Shown here one piece after another: positions 51,450 to 60,387 of a stretch of 64,000 nt of DNA. Both the position numbers and the translations under genes were made by a program. Under the pieces are notes generated by a model. It did not search any database. It was given only the letters and a program-made list of their open reading frames with translations, and had not been told where the DNA came from. Source of the DNA: CAWIHK01 sp963835935 (GTDB taxonomy: Bacteria; Bacteroidota; Ignavibacteria; UBA10030; CAVZMI01); contig CAWIHK010000001.1 of assembly GCA_963835935.1 (NCBI GenBank), positions 496,001 to 560,000 on the forward strand, read 5' to 3'. Every line of letters begins with the position of its first letter. Position 1 is the stretch's first letter.

Positions 51450-51962
51450 ATGAAGAAACAATTTTTAATTATTATAGTATTTCTCTTCTGTTATATTTGT
51501 ATCGCGCAAAATCGAAATAATTCAAATCAATATTATCGTTATAAATTTCAAAAATACTTTGATGATTCTACACATATATTTTGGACTGAATATCCCAATC
51601 CGCTTGCTCACAGAGGTATGAGAGGAGATACAAGTAAAATACGAATTTGTGGTGATTTAGATTTCTATTGTGATTTATCTGATAGTGTTGAGGTTGCATT
51701 TGTTACAGAAAATGATTCGATTGTTTATCGAACAATAGTATTTTCAAAATACCGACCGGATTTTGGAGTATGTTATTGGATAGCCGGGAATAAAGCACGA
51801 AAAGAAATTTTACCTTCAAATTATTTCAAACCAAATAAAGATGGTATAATTAATATATTGCTTATTGTTAATAACCAAAAAAAGAGTATGAGAACAATCG
51901 GAATTCCAGTAAAAGCTGGCCAATATTATTGGATTCAACCTCTCATAAGTGGAGAAAAATAA
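51450..51962 (+). CDS. exported protein of unknown function
   Basis: 170 residues with a signal peptide (MKKQFLIIIVFLFCYICIAQ) and AAGGATA before the ATG. The mature part has no domain I recognise. The stop (TAA) is followed by GGAGAAAAAA and the start of the next gene 13 bp on, so they are one unit with the preceding lipoprotein. Confidence 0.65.
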   Translation: MKKQFLIIIVFLFCYICIAQNRNNSNQYYRYKFQKYFDDSTHIFWTEYPNPLAHRGMRGDTSKIRICGDLDFYCDLSDSVEVAFVTENDSIVYRTIVFSKYRPDFGVCYWIAGNKARKEILPSNYFKPNKDGIINILLIVNNQKKSMRTIGIPVKAGQYYWIQPLISGEK

Positions 51963-51975
51963 AACGGAGAAAAAA

Positions 51976-54900
51976 ATGAATAAGATATCTCTTATTTTTG
52001 TATGTGTATTTTTAACATGTACATCGTACGCTCAATTCGATAATTATAAAATTCCATCGCCGCTATATTTCGGGGGCGCTTCGTCTGATACTGAAAATAT
52101 CAAATCTGTTATTTACGAATTTGAATTTACCGCTCGAGATGGATTTGGGAATAGATTTTCTAGATTATTATCGAATAAAATAGATACGAATAATATTGAA
52201 ACAGGTGATACATCTTCTTTATCTGCAAATTTTTTAGAGATCAATATCGGCAATATTACTTTCAATAGTAATAATGCAACAGTACAATGCACAGTCTCGG
52301 ATAGGATGAATGTTAATAATCTAAAAGCAACAATTAATCTTATAAGAATTGCAGGCAGATGGAAAATTGATGGGTCTTCACCGTTTATAAAACATATCAT
52401 AAAACAAACTTTTAATGGAAATATGAAGGAAGGCACTCATCATCAAACCATTAATACAAATTTATTGAAAGAAGATTTAAAGAAATCTGGGAATACATCT
52501 AAATCAATAGATCCAAAATCAAACAAAATAAAAGATATTTCAATAACAAATTTTATTATGTCAAATTCAGCTCTTATTCCTTTCCCGTGTTATTATGATG
52601 ATTCCCAAAATGGTTATTATCAGGTTGATCGTTCCACAACTCAATCGGGTTTGGGCGTGAAATTATTCGGTGACTTAACCGACGGGAAAATAGTTTATTT
52701 GAATAATCAACAAAATGAATTTGGTGTTACAAGTGATAAAAATTGGGGAAGAATTATATTTGGGAAATTAGATTATTCAAATCAAAGTAATAGTTATTTT
52801 AAGAGTTATGGAGATAATAATGGAGATCAAAAAGTAAAATGGCCTTCCAGTATAGGCCTTGATCAATATGGAAATATTTTTGTATTAGCGAATTATCCGC
52901 CAAATATTGTTCAATTGAAATATGATGACGGCTTACAAACAGTATCATTTGTCCGGAATATATCACTTCCGGGAGTAATAGATCCTGTTGATATATATCT
53001 TGATTGGAATCCTTCGACTCCTTCAACTGACCCTTCTGCATCGAATGATTATTTATGGGTAGTCGATCGGCTTGGTAATGCAATTTTTAAATTTAGTCTT
53101 GGTACAACTCCCGCAAAGGTAGGGGAATATACTTCTATATCAGGGATTCAATTAGTTCATCCTACCAAAATATTAGCAAATTATGATGGTGGAGATTACG
53201 CGGTAATAGATGAAGATCAAAAAAGATTAATTCTTTTTTATAATCCGACACAAAATCAATCCAATCCAAATGCTCTTGATGTGACTGAATACGCGGCTTA
53301 TGATTTCAGCAGTATTCCAAATACAACATTAACTTCTATCGGCACCGTACTAGGAACTTTTACATTATGGGTTGCAGATGCTTCGAATGGAATGTATCAC
53401 ATTTTTGGTGATGCTTTCCAGCAATATTTGGGTAGTATACAAACTCTTGCGGATAATCAGCCACAATGGGCTAGCCCGAAAGTGATTATTAATAATACGA
53501 TGTCGAATTCTTATGGAATGAATTATTCTTTGAAAACTATTGATCAATGGGATGATACACATGGAGTTAAACAATATTTTCCTGGTGTAGATTTAATAAA
53601 TCCAATAATAACTGTAAATAATAAGGGTATTAATATAGCAGGTACAATAATTGGCTATTGTAAGATTATTAGGAATATTTATAATTCACAAGGGAATCCT
53701 GTTTATCAAATAGATCCACCAAGTGTACCTTATATTTCCATACCCGGTATATTTTCTTCAATAGCTCAAATTTCATATTCAAATATTTCTAATATAGGGA
53801 AATATGACGCGAGATTTAGCCTCACACCGTATTTTCAAAATTATTATAATGGTTATACACAAACCGTTGTAAAAGATGTCTGGTTTGCTTTTCCATTGGC
53901 TGGCTCGTTGAACGGTCCATCATCCGGTATTTTAAATCAAACTTTAAATTATACAATCAACATGACAAGCGGCTCAGGTGATTTTAGTTATAATTGGTAT
54001 CGTCAGGAATCAGGAAGCAATTCATGGACGTTGATATCATCAGGTTCATCAACAATTCAAACACAAGTCTTAATATCTGATTTTACTTTACGATGCGATA
54101 TAAAAGATAATTTTAATGGTAGTGTAATTTCATATTTACAAGTAATTAAGGCATTACCATCCGCGCCAATAAATCCAACGCCTTCCATAGGAGCAATAAA
54201 TATACCGATAACACAAGTCCTAAGTTGGAGTGCTGTAAGTGGAGCTACTTCATATACTGTTCATGGAATTTGGGGAGATAAGGTAGTGAATGGAACATCG
54301 TATTCTCCTTCTCTTTCATACAGTTATAACTATGGATGGTCGGTGACAGCTAACAATGCTGGTGGGAGTACAACATCGGCACCGTGGTCATTTACAACAG
54401 TACCAGCACCACCAACCGCACCAATAAATCCAACGCCTTCCATTGGAGCAATAAATATACCAATAACACAAGTCCTAAGTTGGAGCGCTGTGAGCGGAGC
54501 TACTTCGTATACTGTTCACGGAATTTGGGGAGATAAGGTAGTGACCGGAACATCGTATTCTCCTTCTCTTTCATACAGTTATAACTATGGATGGTCGGTG
54601 ACAGCTAACAATGCCGGAGGGAGTGCAACGTCAGCTTCATGGTCATTTACAACAGTACCAGCACCACCAACCGCACCAACAAATCCGACACCTGCCAATG
54701 GAACGACGAATGTTCCAATAACACAAGTCCTAAGTTGGAGTGCTGTAAGTGGAGCTACTTCATATACTGTTCATGGAATTTGGGGAGATAAGGTGGTGAC
54801 CGGAACCTCGTATTCTCCTTCTCTTTCATACAGTTATAACTATGGATGGTCAGTGACTGCAACTAATGTCAGCGGAAGTGCAACATCGGCATCGTGGTCG

Positions 54901-55503
54901 TTTTCAACAGTACCGGCACCACCACCAGCACCGACACTTTCATCACCTGCCAACGGAGCAACAAATGTATCGAGAGCACCGACACTGAGTTGGAGCGCTT
55001 GTGCGAGAGCAACATCCTATACAATTAATGGCTCATGGGGAAGTGCGACAGTGTCAGGAACATCGTACAAAACGCCCACACTTGCAGCTAGCACAAAGTT
55101 TAACTGGTCGGTAACCGCAACGAATGTGGGTGGAAGCGCAACATCAGGGACATGGTCATTCACAACAGGAAAACTTTCTAAAAGGTCCATCTGCATTGAT
55201 GGTACCGAGTCTGATTACGTACCTGAAATTTATAGCTTGTACCAAAATTATCCTAATCCATTCAATCCTTCAACAACAATACAATTCGATCTGCACAATA
55301 CAACAAGGGTAGTATTGAAAATATATGATATATTGGGTAGAGATATTCGAACATTGCTTGATGAAGAAGTTGAAGCCGGTTCATACACGCTTCAATGGAA
55401 TGGTCAGGATGCGAATGGTAGAAACGTACATAGTGGAATTTATTTTTATCGTCTATCGACGGAAATGTTTACAGGAACAAAGAAGATGATGCTGTTGCGG
55501 TAA
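51976..55503 (+). CDS. 1175-residue T9SS protein with beta-propeller and tandem Ig-like repeats
   Basis: Start at 51976 (MNKISLIFVCVFLTCTSYAQ) behind GGAGAAAAAA. After the signal peptide, residues about 200-520 have NHL/propeller-like strands (GLDQYGNIFVLANYPPN, LWVVDRLGNAIFKF). An Ig-like domain (about 640-728) precedes four fibronectin/Ig-like units starting at residues 730, 815, 900 and 985; the first three are nearly identical. A sorting domain (about 1085-1175; LYQNYPNPFNPSTTIQFD, RTLLDEEVEAG, SGIYFYRL) ends it. A probable surface adhesin or binding protein. Confidence 0.85.
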   Translation: MNKISLIFVCVFLTCTSYAQFDNYKIPSPLYFGGASSDTENIKSVIYEFEFTARDGFGNRFSRLLSNKIDTNNIETGDTSSLSANFLEINIGNITFNSNNATVQCTVSDRMNVNNLKATINLIRIAGRWKIDGSSPFIKHIIKQTFNGNMKEGTHHQTINTNLLKEDLKKSGNTSKSIDPKSNKIKDISITNFIMSNSALIPFPCYYDDSQNGYYQVDRSTTQSGLGVKLFGDLTDGKIVYLNNQQNEFGVTSDKNWGRIIFGKLDYSNQSNSYFKSYGDNNGDQKVKWPSSIGLDQYGNIFVLANYPPNIVQLKYDDGLQTVSFVRNISLPGVIDPVDIYLDWNPSTPSTDPSASNDYLWVVDRLGNAIFKFSLGTTPAKVGEYTSISGIQLVHPTKILANYDGGDYAVIDEDQKRLILFYNPTQNQSNPNALDVTEYAAYDFSSIPNTTLTSIGTVLGTFTLWVADASNGMYHIFGDAFQQYLGSIQTLADNQPQWASPKVIINNTMSNSYGMNYSLKTIDQWDDTHGVKQYFPGVDLINPIITVNNKGINIAGTIIGYCKIIRNIYNSQGNPVYQIDPPSVPYISIPGIFSSIAQISYSNISNIGKYDARFSLTPYFQNYYNGYTQTVVKDVWFAFPLAGSLNGPSSGILNQTLNYTINMTSGSGDFSYNWYRQESGSNSWTLISSGSSTIQTQVLISDFTLRCDIKDNFNGSVISYLQVIKALPSAPINPTPSIGAINIPITQVLSWSAVSGATSYTVHGIWGDKVVNGTSYSPSLSYSYNYGWSVTANNAGGSTTSAPWSFTTVPAPPTAPINPTPSIGAINIPITQVLSWSAVSGATSYTVHGIWGDKVVTGTSYSPSLSYSYNYGWSVTANNAGGSATSASWSFTTVPAPPTAPTNPTPANGTTNVPITQVLSWSAVSGATSYTVHGIWGDKVVTGTSYSPSLSYSYNYGWSVTATNVSGSATSASWSFSTVPAPPPAPTLSSPANGATNVSRAPTLSWSACARATSYTINGSWGSATVSGTSYKTPTLAASTKFNWSVTATNVGGSATSGTWSFTTGKLSKRSICIDGTESDYVPEIYSLYQNYPNPFNPSTTIQFDLHNTTRVVLKIYDILGRDIRTLLDEEVEAGSYTLQWNGQDANGRNVHSGIYFYRLSTEMFTGTKKMMLLR
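54163..55182 (+). repeat. four 255-bp in-frame tandem repeats
   Basis: Units begin at 54163, 54418, 54673 and 54928, each exactly 255 bp (85 codons). Units 1-3 share long identical stretches (for instance SWSAVSGATSYTVHGIWGDK); unit 4 is diverged (SACARATSYTINGSWGS). The high identity at DNA level indicates recent duplication or ongoing homogenisation. Confidence 0.92.
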
Positions 55504-55531
55504 GCAGATAGCGTTATATAGCAATACGAAA

Positions 55532-55572
55532 ACAGGCCGCTTCGTTATTTAATGGAGCGGCTTGTATTTTTT
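55532..55572 (+). terminator. rho-independent terminator of the T9SS repeat gene
   Basis: Stem ACAGGCCGCTT / GAGCGGCTTGT (11 pairs with G-U wobbles) then ATTTTTT, 28 bp after the stop codon. Confidence 0.8.
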
Positions 55573-55573
55573 G

Positions 55574-55600
55574 TGTAGGTCGATTTTTAAAATCGACCTT
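55574..55600. repeat. REP-like palindrome, second TGTAGGTCGAT copy
   Basis: AGGTCGATTTT / AAAATCGACCT around one base, preceded by TGT. It shares TGTAGGTCGAT with 48497. Further partial inverted matches (GGCTTT near 55604 and AAAGCC near 55710) bracket GC-rich DNA up to about 55716. Confidence 0.55.
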
Positions 55601-55731
55601 AAACGGCTTTGAAAGTCGAAACGCGGTTCGACAAGACCTCGGCGAGCTCAGTCGAGCCGCTCGGCGAAGCCGTACTTTAGTACACCGCAAGAAATTTCGA
55701 CCAACATTTAAAGCCATTTCATCAAATAATA

Positions 55732-55763
55732 AAAAACCCCGGTTAACGTCATCCGGGGTTTTT
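55732..55763. terminator. bidirectional terminator
   Basis: Perfect 11-bp stem AAAAACCCCGG / CCGGGGTTTTT with a 10-base loop, 36 bp beyond the reverse-strand FKBP stop. Confidence 0.85.
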
Positions 55764-55799
55764 GTTTTCGTTCCGACAGTAGTCGTGGTTCAAGAAAAC

Positions 55800-56558
55800 T
55801 TATTTCTTCACAGGTTTCGTTCCTTTTTTGGGTGCGGACTTTGAATCTGGAGCAGCAGGTTTTGCTACGGCTTTATGTACGTCCAGCAACTCCACGTCGA
55901 ATAAAAGAGTTTTTCCAGGTTCGATTGGTCCCGAGCCGCGATCGCCGTAAGCAAGATCAGACGGAATAAATAATTGCCACTTCGATCCAACTTTCATCAG
56001 TTGCAATGCTTCAGTCCAGCCTTTAATCACGCCGGTCGGTGTGAATGTGATCGGTTCTCCGCGTTTGTACGAATTGTCGAATTCGGTTCCATCGAGAAGC
56101 GTACCCCGATAATGGACGACAACTGTGTCGTTGATGCCGGGTTTGATTCCTGTGCCTTCCCGGATAATTTTATATTGCAATCCGCTGGCAGTGACTTTCA
56201 CACTATCCTTCTTTGAATTTTCAGTAAGAAATTTTTCTCCTTCCGTCTTGTTTGTCTGTAACGCTTGCTGCTGTTTCGTCGCTTCGGCTGACTGGACTTC
56301 AGTCACGAATTCATTGTAAACAGACCGCATCACGCTGTCAGGCATAGCTGATGGCCGTTTTGCGAGAGCATCGATTAAACCTGCAAGGATACTTGCGGAG
56401 TCGAGTCCGATTGGTTGACGAGCGATCTGGCTTCCGAAAGAGAATCCGATAGTATAGCCGGTTTTCTGCTGTTTGGTTTTGAGTTCGATATTGTTCTGCG
56501 AAAAAACAAGTCCTGTCGTTACCAAAATAACGCAAAGGATGATAAAACTACTTTTCAT
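55800..56558 (-). CDS. FKBP-type peptidyl-prolyl isomerase, periplasmic
   Basis: Start at 56558 (MKSSFIILCVILVTTGLVFS), with AAAGG upstream. 252 residues: signal peptide, FKBP_N helical dimerisation region (about 35-125; TIGFSFGSQIARQ) and FKBP domain (about 130-235) with intact VVVHYRGTLLDGTEFDNSYKRGEPITF and GWTEALQLMKVGSKWQLFIPSDLAYGDRGSG. A lysine/proline-rich tail follows. Paralogous to the 8.4-kb lipoprotein, but with the canonical substrate strand. Confidence 0.92.
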   Translation of the reverse strand: MKSSFIILCVILVTTGLVFSQNNIELKTKQQKTGYTIGFSFGSQIARQPIGLDSASILAGLIDALAKRPSAMPDSVMRSVYNEFVTEVQSAEATKQQQALQTNKTEGEKFLTENSKKDSVKVTASGLQYKIIREGTGIKPGINDTVVVHYRGTLLDGTEFDNSYKRGEPITFTPTGVIKGWTEALQLMKVGSKWQLFIPSDLAYGDRGSGPIEPGKTLLFDVELLDVHKAVAKPAAPDSKSAPKKGTKPVKK

Positions 56559-56655
56559 GAGGAAATACCTTTCCATTGGGTAAAGTCGATTAATTTAATT
56601 ACTATCATTAAATATACAGAAAAAAATTAAAAATAGCTGTTTTTTATATGAGCGA

Positions 56656-56838
56656 CTGATGTTACGCAAAGAGCCATTTCCTGTAGTGGTCACTCAGTGA
56701 CCATGCTAATTTGCTGTGACACCGAGCAAAGCCGAGGCGTCGGTTACCGAGTGATCCGCCAGTCTCTTTGGCGGATTTTATCGAGGTAACCCATAAACGC
56801 GAAAATTCATGATTATTATCATTTTGCGTAACATCAGT
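56656..56838 (+). mobile_element. MITE family B
   Basis: 183 bp with perfect 16-bp terminal inverted repeats ACTGATGTTACGCAAA and TTTGCGTAACATCAGT. No coding capacity. Contains the hairpin GGTTACC-GAGTG-ATCCGCCA ... TGGCGGAT-TTTATCGA-GGTAACC and a smaller GGTCAC/GTGACC stem followed by ATGCT. The terminal repeats differ from family A, but the inner hairpin layout is shared. It fills most of the gap between the FKBP promoter side and the M49 gene end. Confidence 0.82.
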
Positions 56839-56881
56839 GAGTAATTGTATTTGATAAATCGGTATTGTGAACATCGAACCT

Positions 56882-58549
56882 TTACTCTGCCAAAACATAT
56901 TCCGGACGTATGTCAACCGGAATTGAATGAAGTTTGCCGAGAACCTTTTTCATCTCCTGACGAATGGTGCCATACTTATCTAATAATTTTTTTGCCATCT
57001 TTTTATCACCTTCGGCCTGGAGCGTCAGGATTATGTTTGTCAGTTTTTTAACCGCGTCCTGCATCCGGGTTCCGTCGACGCGAAATGTTTCGGTGGTTGG
57101 ATTGTACACGAACGCTTTTTCATCCATCAGGAAATTAAATTGCAATGTGATCCCTTTTCCGTGCGCTTCATTCGTGCCGAACCGAACCGACCGGAATGCG
57201 CTGGCCAGATACGTGCAATAAAATTGCTGTTCAAGAGTTGAGTCGACTATTCCTTTTTTCATCAAATACTGGAGCGCCCATAAACCAGTGATATCTGCTT
57301 TTGCTTCTTCGATTGCAGAATGAAGTTCCTGAAGTTGTGCGCGAACAGTTGTTTGATTTCCGTTCACGATGATATTGTGAGGGCCGAGTCCGTGCATCAG
57401 TTCATGAGCAAGTATATGGGTGAAGAAAGAATTGAACGACACAAGAGCCTGTTGATCTTGATCCATTACAACCTTGCTTATCGGAATTAAAGTCTGTTCG
57501 AATTTTGCTTCCTGAACATTTTTCAACATCACCCGTTTGCTTCCTTTTTCTTTCACAACTTTTTCATCGTTCGGAAGATTGAACGCCGCAGTCTGGACTC
57601 CTTTCGTGTCGCCGCCGGCAAAAACCAGATCGACAACGCGGATCGGTGAAGATGCACCGAGTGAAGGATTACGATAATGAGGATCGAGCGGTAAATTGTT
57701 TTCAAGTTCCTGCAGATGCGATCCGAACAAAGTAAGTTTTGATGTCTCCTCTTCATCACGAAGCGTTATGAATGCTTCAAAGGTTGCTTTATAATTGAAC
57801 AAACGATCCTGATATGTTTCATAAGGTCCGATTGTGATATTGAGAGGAGCATCAATGTCCATCCATGCGACATCGCTTGCGTAGTATGAATTGCTCATGA
57901 AAGCATCCGCGCGCTTTTGTAGAAAAGTTTTCAGCGTGATGTTTTCGACGGAATCAGCCGCTTGCCGTAATAATCTTGCAGCACGTTGGAGATAGGGAGT
58001 ATATTCCGCGCTGTACGGCACGATGGTTAGTTCCTTGCGGTCGCCGCGACGGATGGTAGTGAAGAATCCTTTGGCCTGTTCTTGATCCGCCTGCGATAAA
58101 TTCTTTATCCATTTGTTGAATTCATATTTTGTCATGTTCTCTGGATAGAAGTTTGCTCCTTCAGGAGGGAACGGCGGTACGTCGGGCAGGAATGCCGAAT
58201 CATTATCGAGACCCGACCATGGGACATAATTTAATAAAAAATATTGAAGCCTCAGTTTTCCTTCTTCCGAAGAATCTTTTTTCAGTTTCTCCAACAATGC
58301 CGGATTTCCACTCCATGCTTGTTGCAGAAATATTTCATCCATCACTTTTCCAGCTTCGATCAGTATTTTTAATGCTGACCGGTCGGATGCGGAAAGTTTT
58401 TCCGTATCCGCCGTGATGACTGTCGGAGCGAAGCGATTCAATTTTTCTTTCAAGGTATTATCGTTTGTCATAGGTTCGATTTTTTTTGAACATCCATTGA
58501 GCATGATCGATGTTCCAAGAACAAGAAGCGTAAAGCACTTGTTCCACAT
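56882..58549 (-). CDS. M49-like (dipeptidyl-peptidase III family) lipoprotein
   Basis: 555 residues; lipobox IMLNGC (Cys20). The zinc region is HELMHGLGPH (382-391) with the third ligand in SAIEEAKADITGLW (Glu near 414-415). Family members use HExxxH with EExxAE; here the motif reads HELMH, a five-residue HExxH, as reported for some bacterial M49 enzymes such as that of Caldithrix. The AGGDTKGVQTAAFNLPND stretch is also typical of this group. Likely cleaves dipeptides from peptides in the periplasm. Confidence 0.82.
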   Translation of the reverse strand: MWNKCFTLLVLGTSIMLNGCSKKIEPMTNDNTLKEKLNRFAPTVITADTEKLSASDRSALKILIEAGKVMDEIFLQQAWSGNPALLEKLKKDSSEEGKLRLQYFLLNYVPWSGLDNDSAFLPDVPPFPPEGANFYPENMTKYEFNKWIKNLSQADQEQAKGFFTTIRRGDRKELTIVPYSAEYTPYLQRAARLLRQAADSVENITLKTFLQKRADAFMSNSYYASDVAWMDIDAPLNITIGPYETYQDRLFNYKATFEAFITLRDEEETSKLTLFGSHLQELENNLPLDPHYRNPSLGASSPIRVVDLVFAGGDTKGVQTAAFNLPNDEKVVKEKGSKRVMLKNVQEAKFEQTLIPISKVVMDQDQQALVSFNSFFTHILAHELMHGLGPHNIIVNGNQTTVRAQLQELHSAIEEAKADITGLWALQYLMKKGIVDSTLEQQFYCTYLASAFRSVRFGTNEAHGKGITLQFNFLMDEKAFVYNPTTETFRVDGTRMQDAVKKLTNIILTLQAEGDKKMAKKLLDKYGTIRQEMKKVLGKLHSIPVDIRPEYVLAE

Positions 58550-58602
58550 GCTGAGTTCTCCTTTCTATTGAGGCAAAGCCGCAACCAAACCTTCTCAAAT
58601 TT

Positions 58603-58779
58603 CTCCGAAGGAGTCCTTTGGACAAATAAGGTCCAAACTTAAAAATCCAAATTCCAAACAGGAAATTCAGCACAAGCGTTTTGACTTTGTAATTTTGTAT
58701 TTGGAATTTGTTTGTCCCACAAGGATCACTTCGTGAAAACTTGATGTTTGAAAATTGTCCCGAAGGGACTCCTTCGGAG
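58603..58779. repeat. inverted-repeat element with perfect 14-bp arms
   Basis: CTCCGAAGGAGTCC (58603-58616) pairs with GGACTCCTTCGGAG (58766-58779), 149 bp apart. Inside, CCAAATTCCAAA and TTTGGAATTTG pair imperfectly. It fills the gap between the M49 gene start and the murB stop. No coding capacity; possibly another non-autonomous element. Confidence 0.6.
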
Positions 58780-58838
58780 GAACTTATCTACATTGGAAAA
58801 TTCTTTGCCTTTATTGCACAGATTTAACTCAAAAAAGC

Positions 58839-59894
58839 CTAATAATAATCAGGAACGATTATAGGTTCGATTTCCAAATGTATTCCAAATAAAGAAAAAA
58901 CTTTTTCCTGTATGTCATGTGCAAGATCTAGCAAAGCGGATGTCGAGCCATCATAATTTACCAATGCGAGCGAATGATGATCCGAAACCCCGACACCATT
59001 CTGTTTATAACCGCGATGGAAACCGGATTTTTCGACCAACCACGCTGCGGAAATTTTTACTCCATTTTTTAATTTGAAGATGGGAATCTCCGATCCATTT
59101 CCTTTCTGTGTCCAGTCTTTCAACAACTCGTCGAATTGAACCGCTGATATAACCGGATTCAAAAAAAATGATCCAACCGAACGTGTGAAAGGATCCGCAG
59201 GATCGAGAATCATCGATTTCTTCTTTCGTAACTCAAGCACCGCATTGCGAACTTCCAAAAGCGAAGGTTTTGCATTTGAATGTGCTTCAAAATATTTTTG
59301 GAGTTCAGCGTAGCGTAGAGTAGGGGAGCCATGCTTTCGAAGCCGAAATCGAACGGAGAGAATGACGAATCGATCCTTATCGTTTTTTTTGAACCTGCTT
59401 TGGCGATATTCAAAAGCGCACTCACTGCCGCTGATGATTTGTTCTTCGAAAGTCAAGCGATTCATTATGTGAACGCTTTCAATGCTCTCGCCGACATCCT
59501 GGCCGTATGCTCCGACATTTTGAATCGGAGTTGCGCCAACCATTCCGGGAATTCCCGACAAACATTCTACTCCTGCCAGATCATTTTTGATGCAATAGGA
59601 AACGAATTCGTCCCACTGTTCGCCTGCTCCGGCTTCGACAAGTGTAAACTCGCCGTCATTGGAAACTTGCATTCCTTTTAGCTCTATGCGAAGCACCAAT
59701 CCATTAAATCCGGTATCAGCGAATATCGTGTTACTGCCAGCTCCGAGAATTTGCACGGGAATTTGTTCTTTTCCGGCATAGAGGAAGGCTCCTTTAATTT
59801 CTTCTTTCGACGCGCACCGGCAAAAGAAGCGGGTACGTCCGCCTAATTGAATGCTGGTAAAAGATTTTAATATTACGTTTTCTTCGAAATTCAT
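58839..59894 (-). CDS. murB: UDP-N-acetylenolpyruvoylglucosamine reductase
   Basis: 351 residues, the long (E. coli-like, type I) form. FAD-binding motifs LGAGSNTIFADTGFNG and the catalytic and substrate motifs GIPGMVGATPIQNVGAYGQDVGE, EYRQSRFK and RSVGSFFLNPVI (the Ser proton donor), plus AAWLVEKSGFHRGY and NDHHSLALVNY-like ending. It reduces the enolpyruvyl group in peptidoglycan synthesis. It is isolated from other mur genes here. Confidence 0.96.
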   Translation of the reverse strand: MNFEENVILKSFTSIQLGGRTRFFCRCASKEEIKGAFLYAGKEQIPVQILGAGSNTIFADTGFNGLVLRIELKGMQVSNDGEFTLVEAGAGEQWDEFVSYCIKNDLAGVECLSGIPGMVGATPIQNVGAYGQDVGESIESVHIMNRLTFEEQIISGSECAFEYRQSRFKKNDKDRFVILSVRFRLRKHGSPTLRYAELQKYFEAHSNAKPSLLEVRNAVLELRKKKSMILDPADPFTRSVGSFFLNPVISAVQFDELLKDWTQKGNGSEIPIFKLKNGVKISAAWLVEKSGFHRGYKQNGVGVSDHHSLALVNYDGSTSALLDLAHDIQEKVFSLFGIHLEIEPIIVPDYY

Positions 59895-60387
59895 AGGTTT
59901 GATCTTTCAAGAATATAATAAAGTATCATGAGAAACGAAACGTGAGGAGCGAAATGGAAAAAGAAATCTCGTTCATCAGAATTATACTCGGTGGATATTT
60001 GGTGAAGTGGGCCGAAGCGAGAATAATTCGTGGTAAGACTTACTTAATGAACACTGCCGGTGCTTTAACAAGGTTTTTTAAAAATTCGACAATTACTGTG
60101 TGAATATCTATATTTCCATTAATGAAGGATCTGCACTAAGGCCAAGGACTGTATCGATTCAAAAAAACTCCAGCGATTGTAAAGGATTAAATACGAATAG
60201 ATGAATGACCTGCACGAGAATTTGGAGTTGGAAGAGGGACTTCAGTGCATTAATGGCCAATCCAACATTGAAAAAGTTTTTTTGTGATGTTATTAAAAGA
60301 TTGGAGTGAAGGAAATAAACATTCACTCAACGTATTATTAATGGTATATTCATATCATTAACATAAAACAATTAGGAGGACCATGCG
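59895..60387. other. 493-bp gap, promoter region of the porin gene
   Basis: Divergent spacer between murB and the porin gene. No gene, hairpin or repeat is convincing. The last 60 bp before the porin are AT-rich and end in AGGAGG. Confidence 0.4.
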
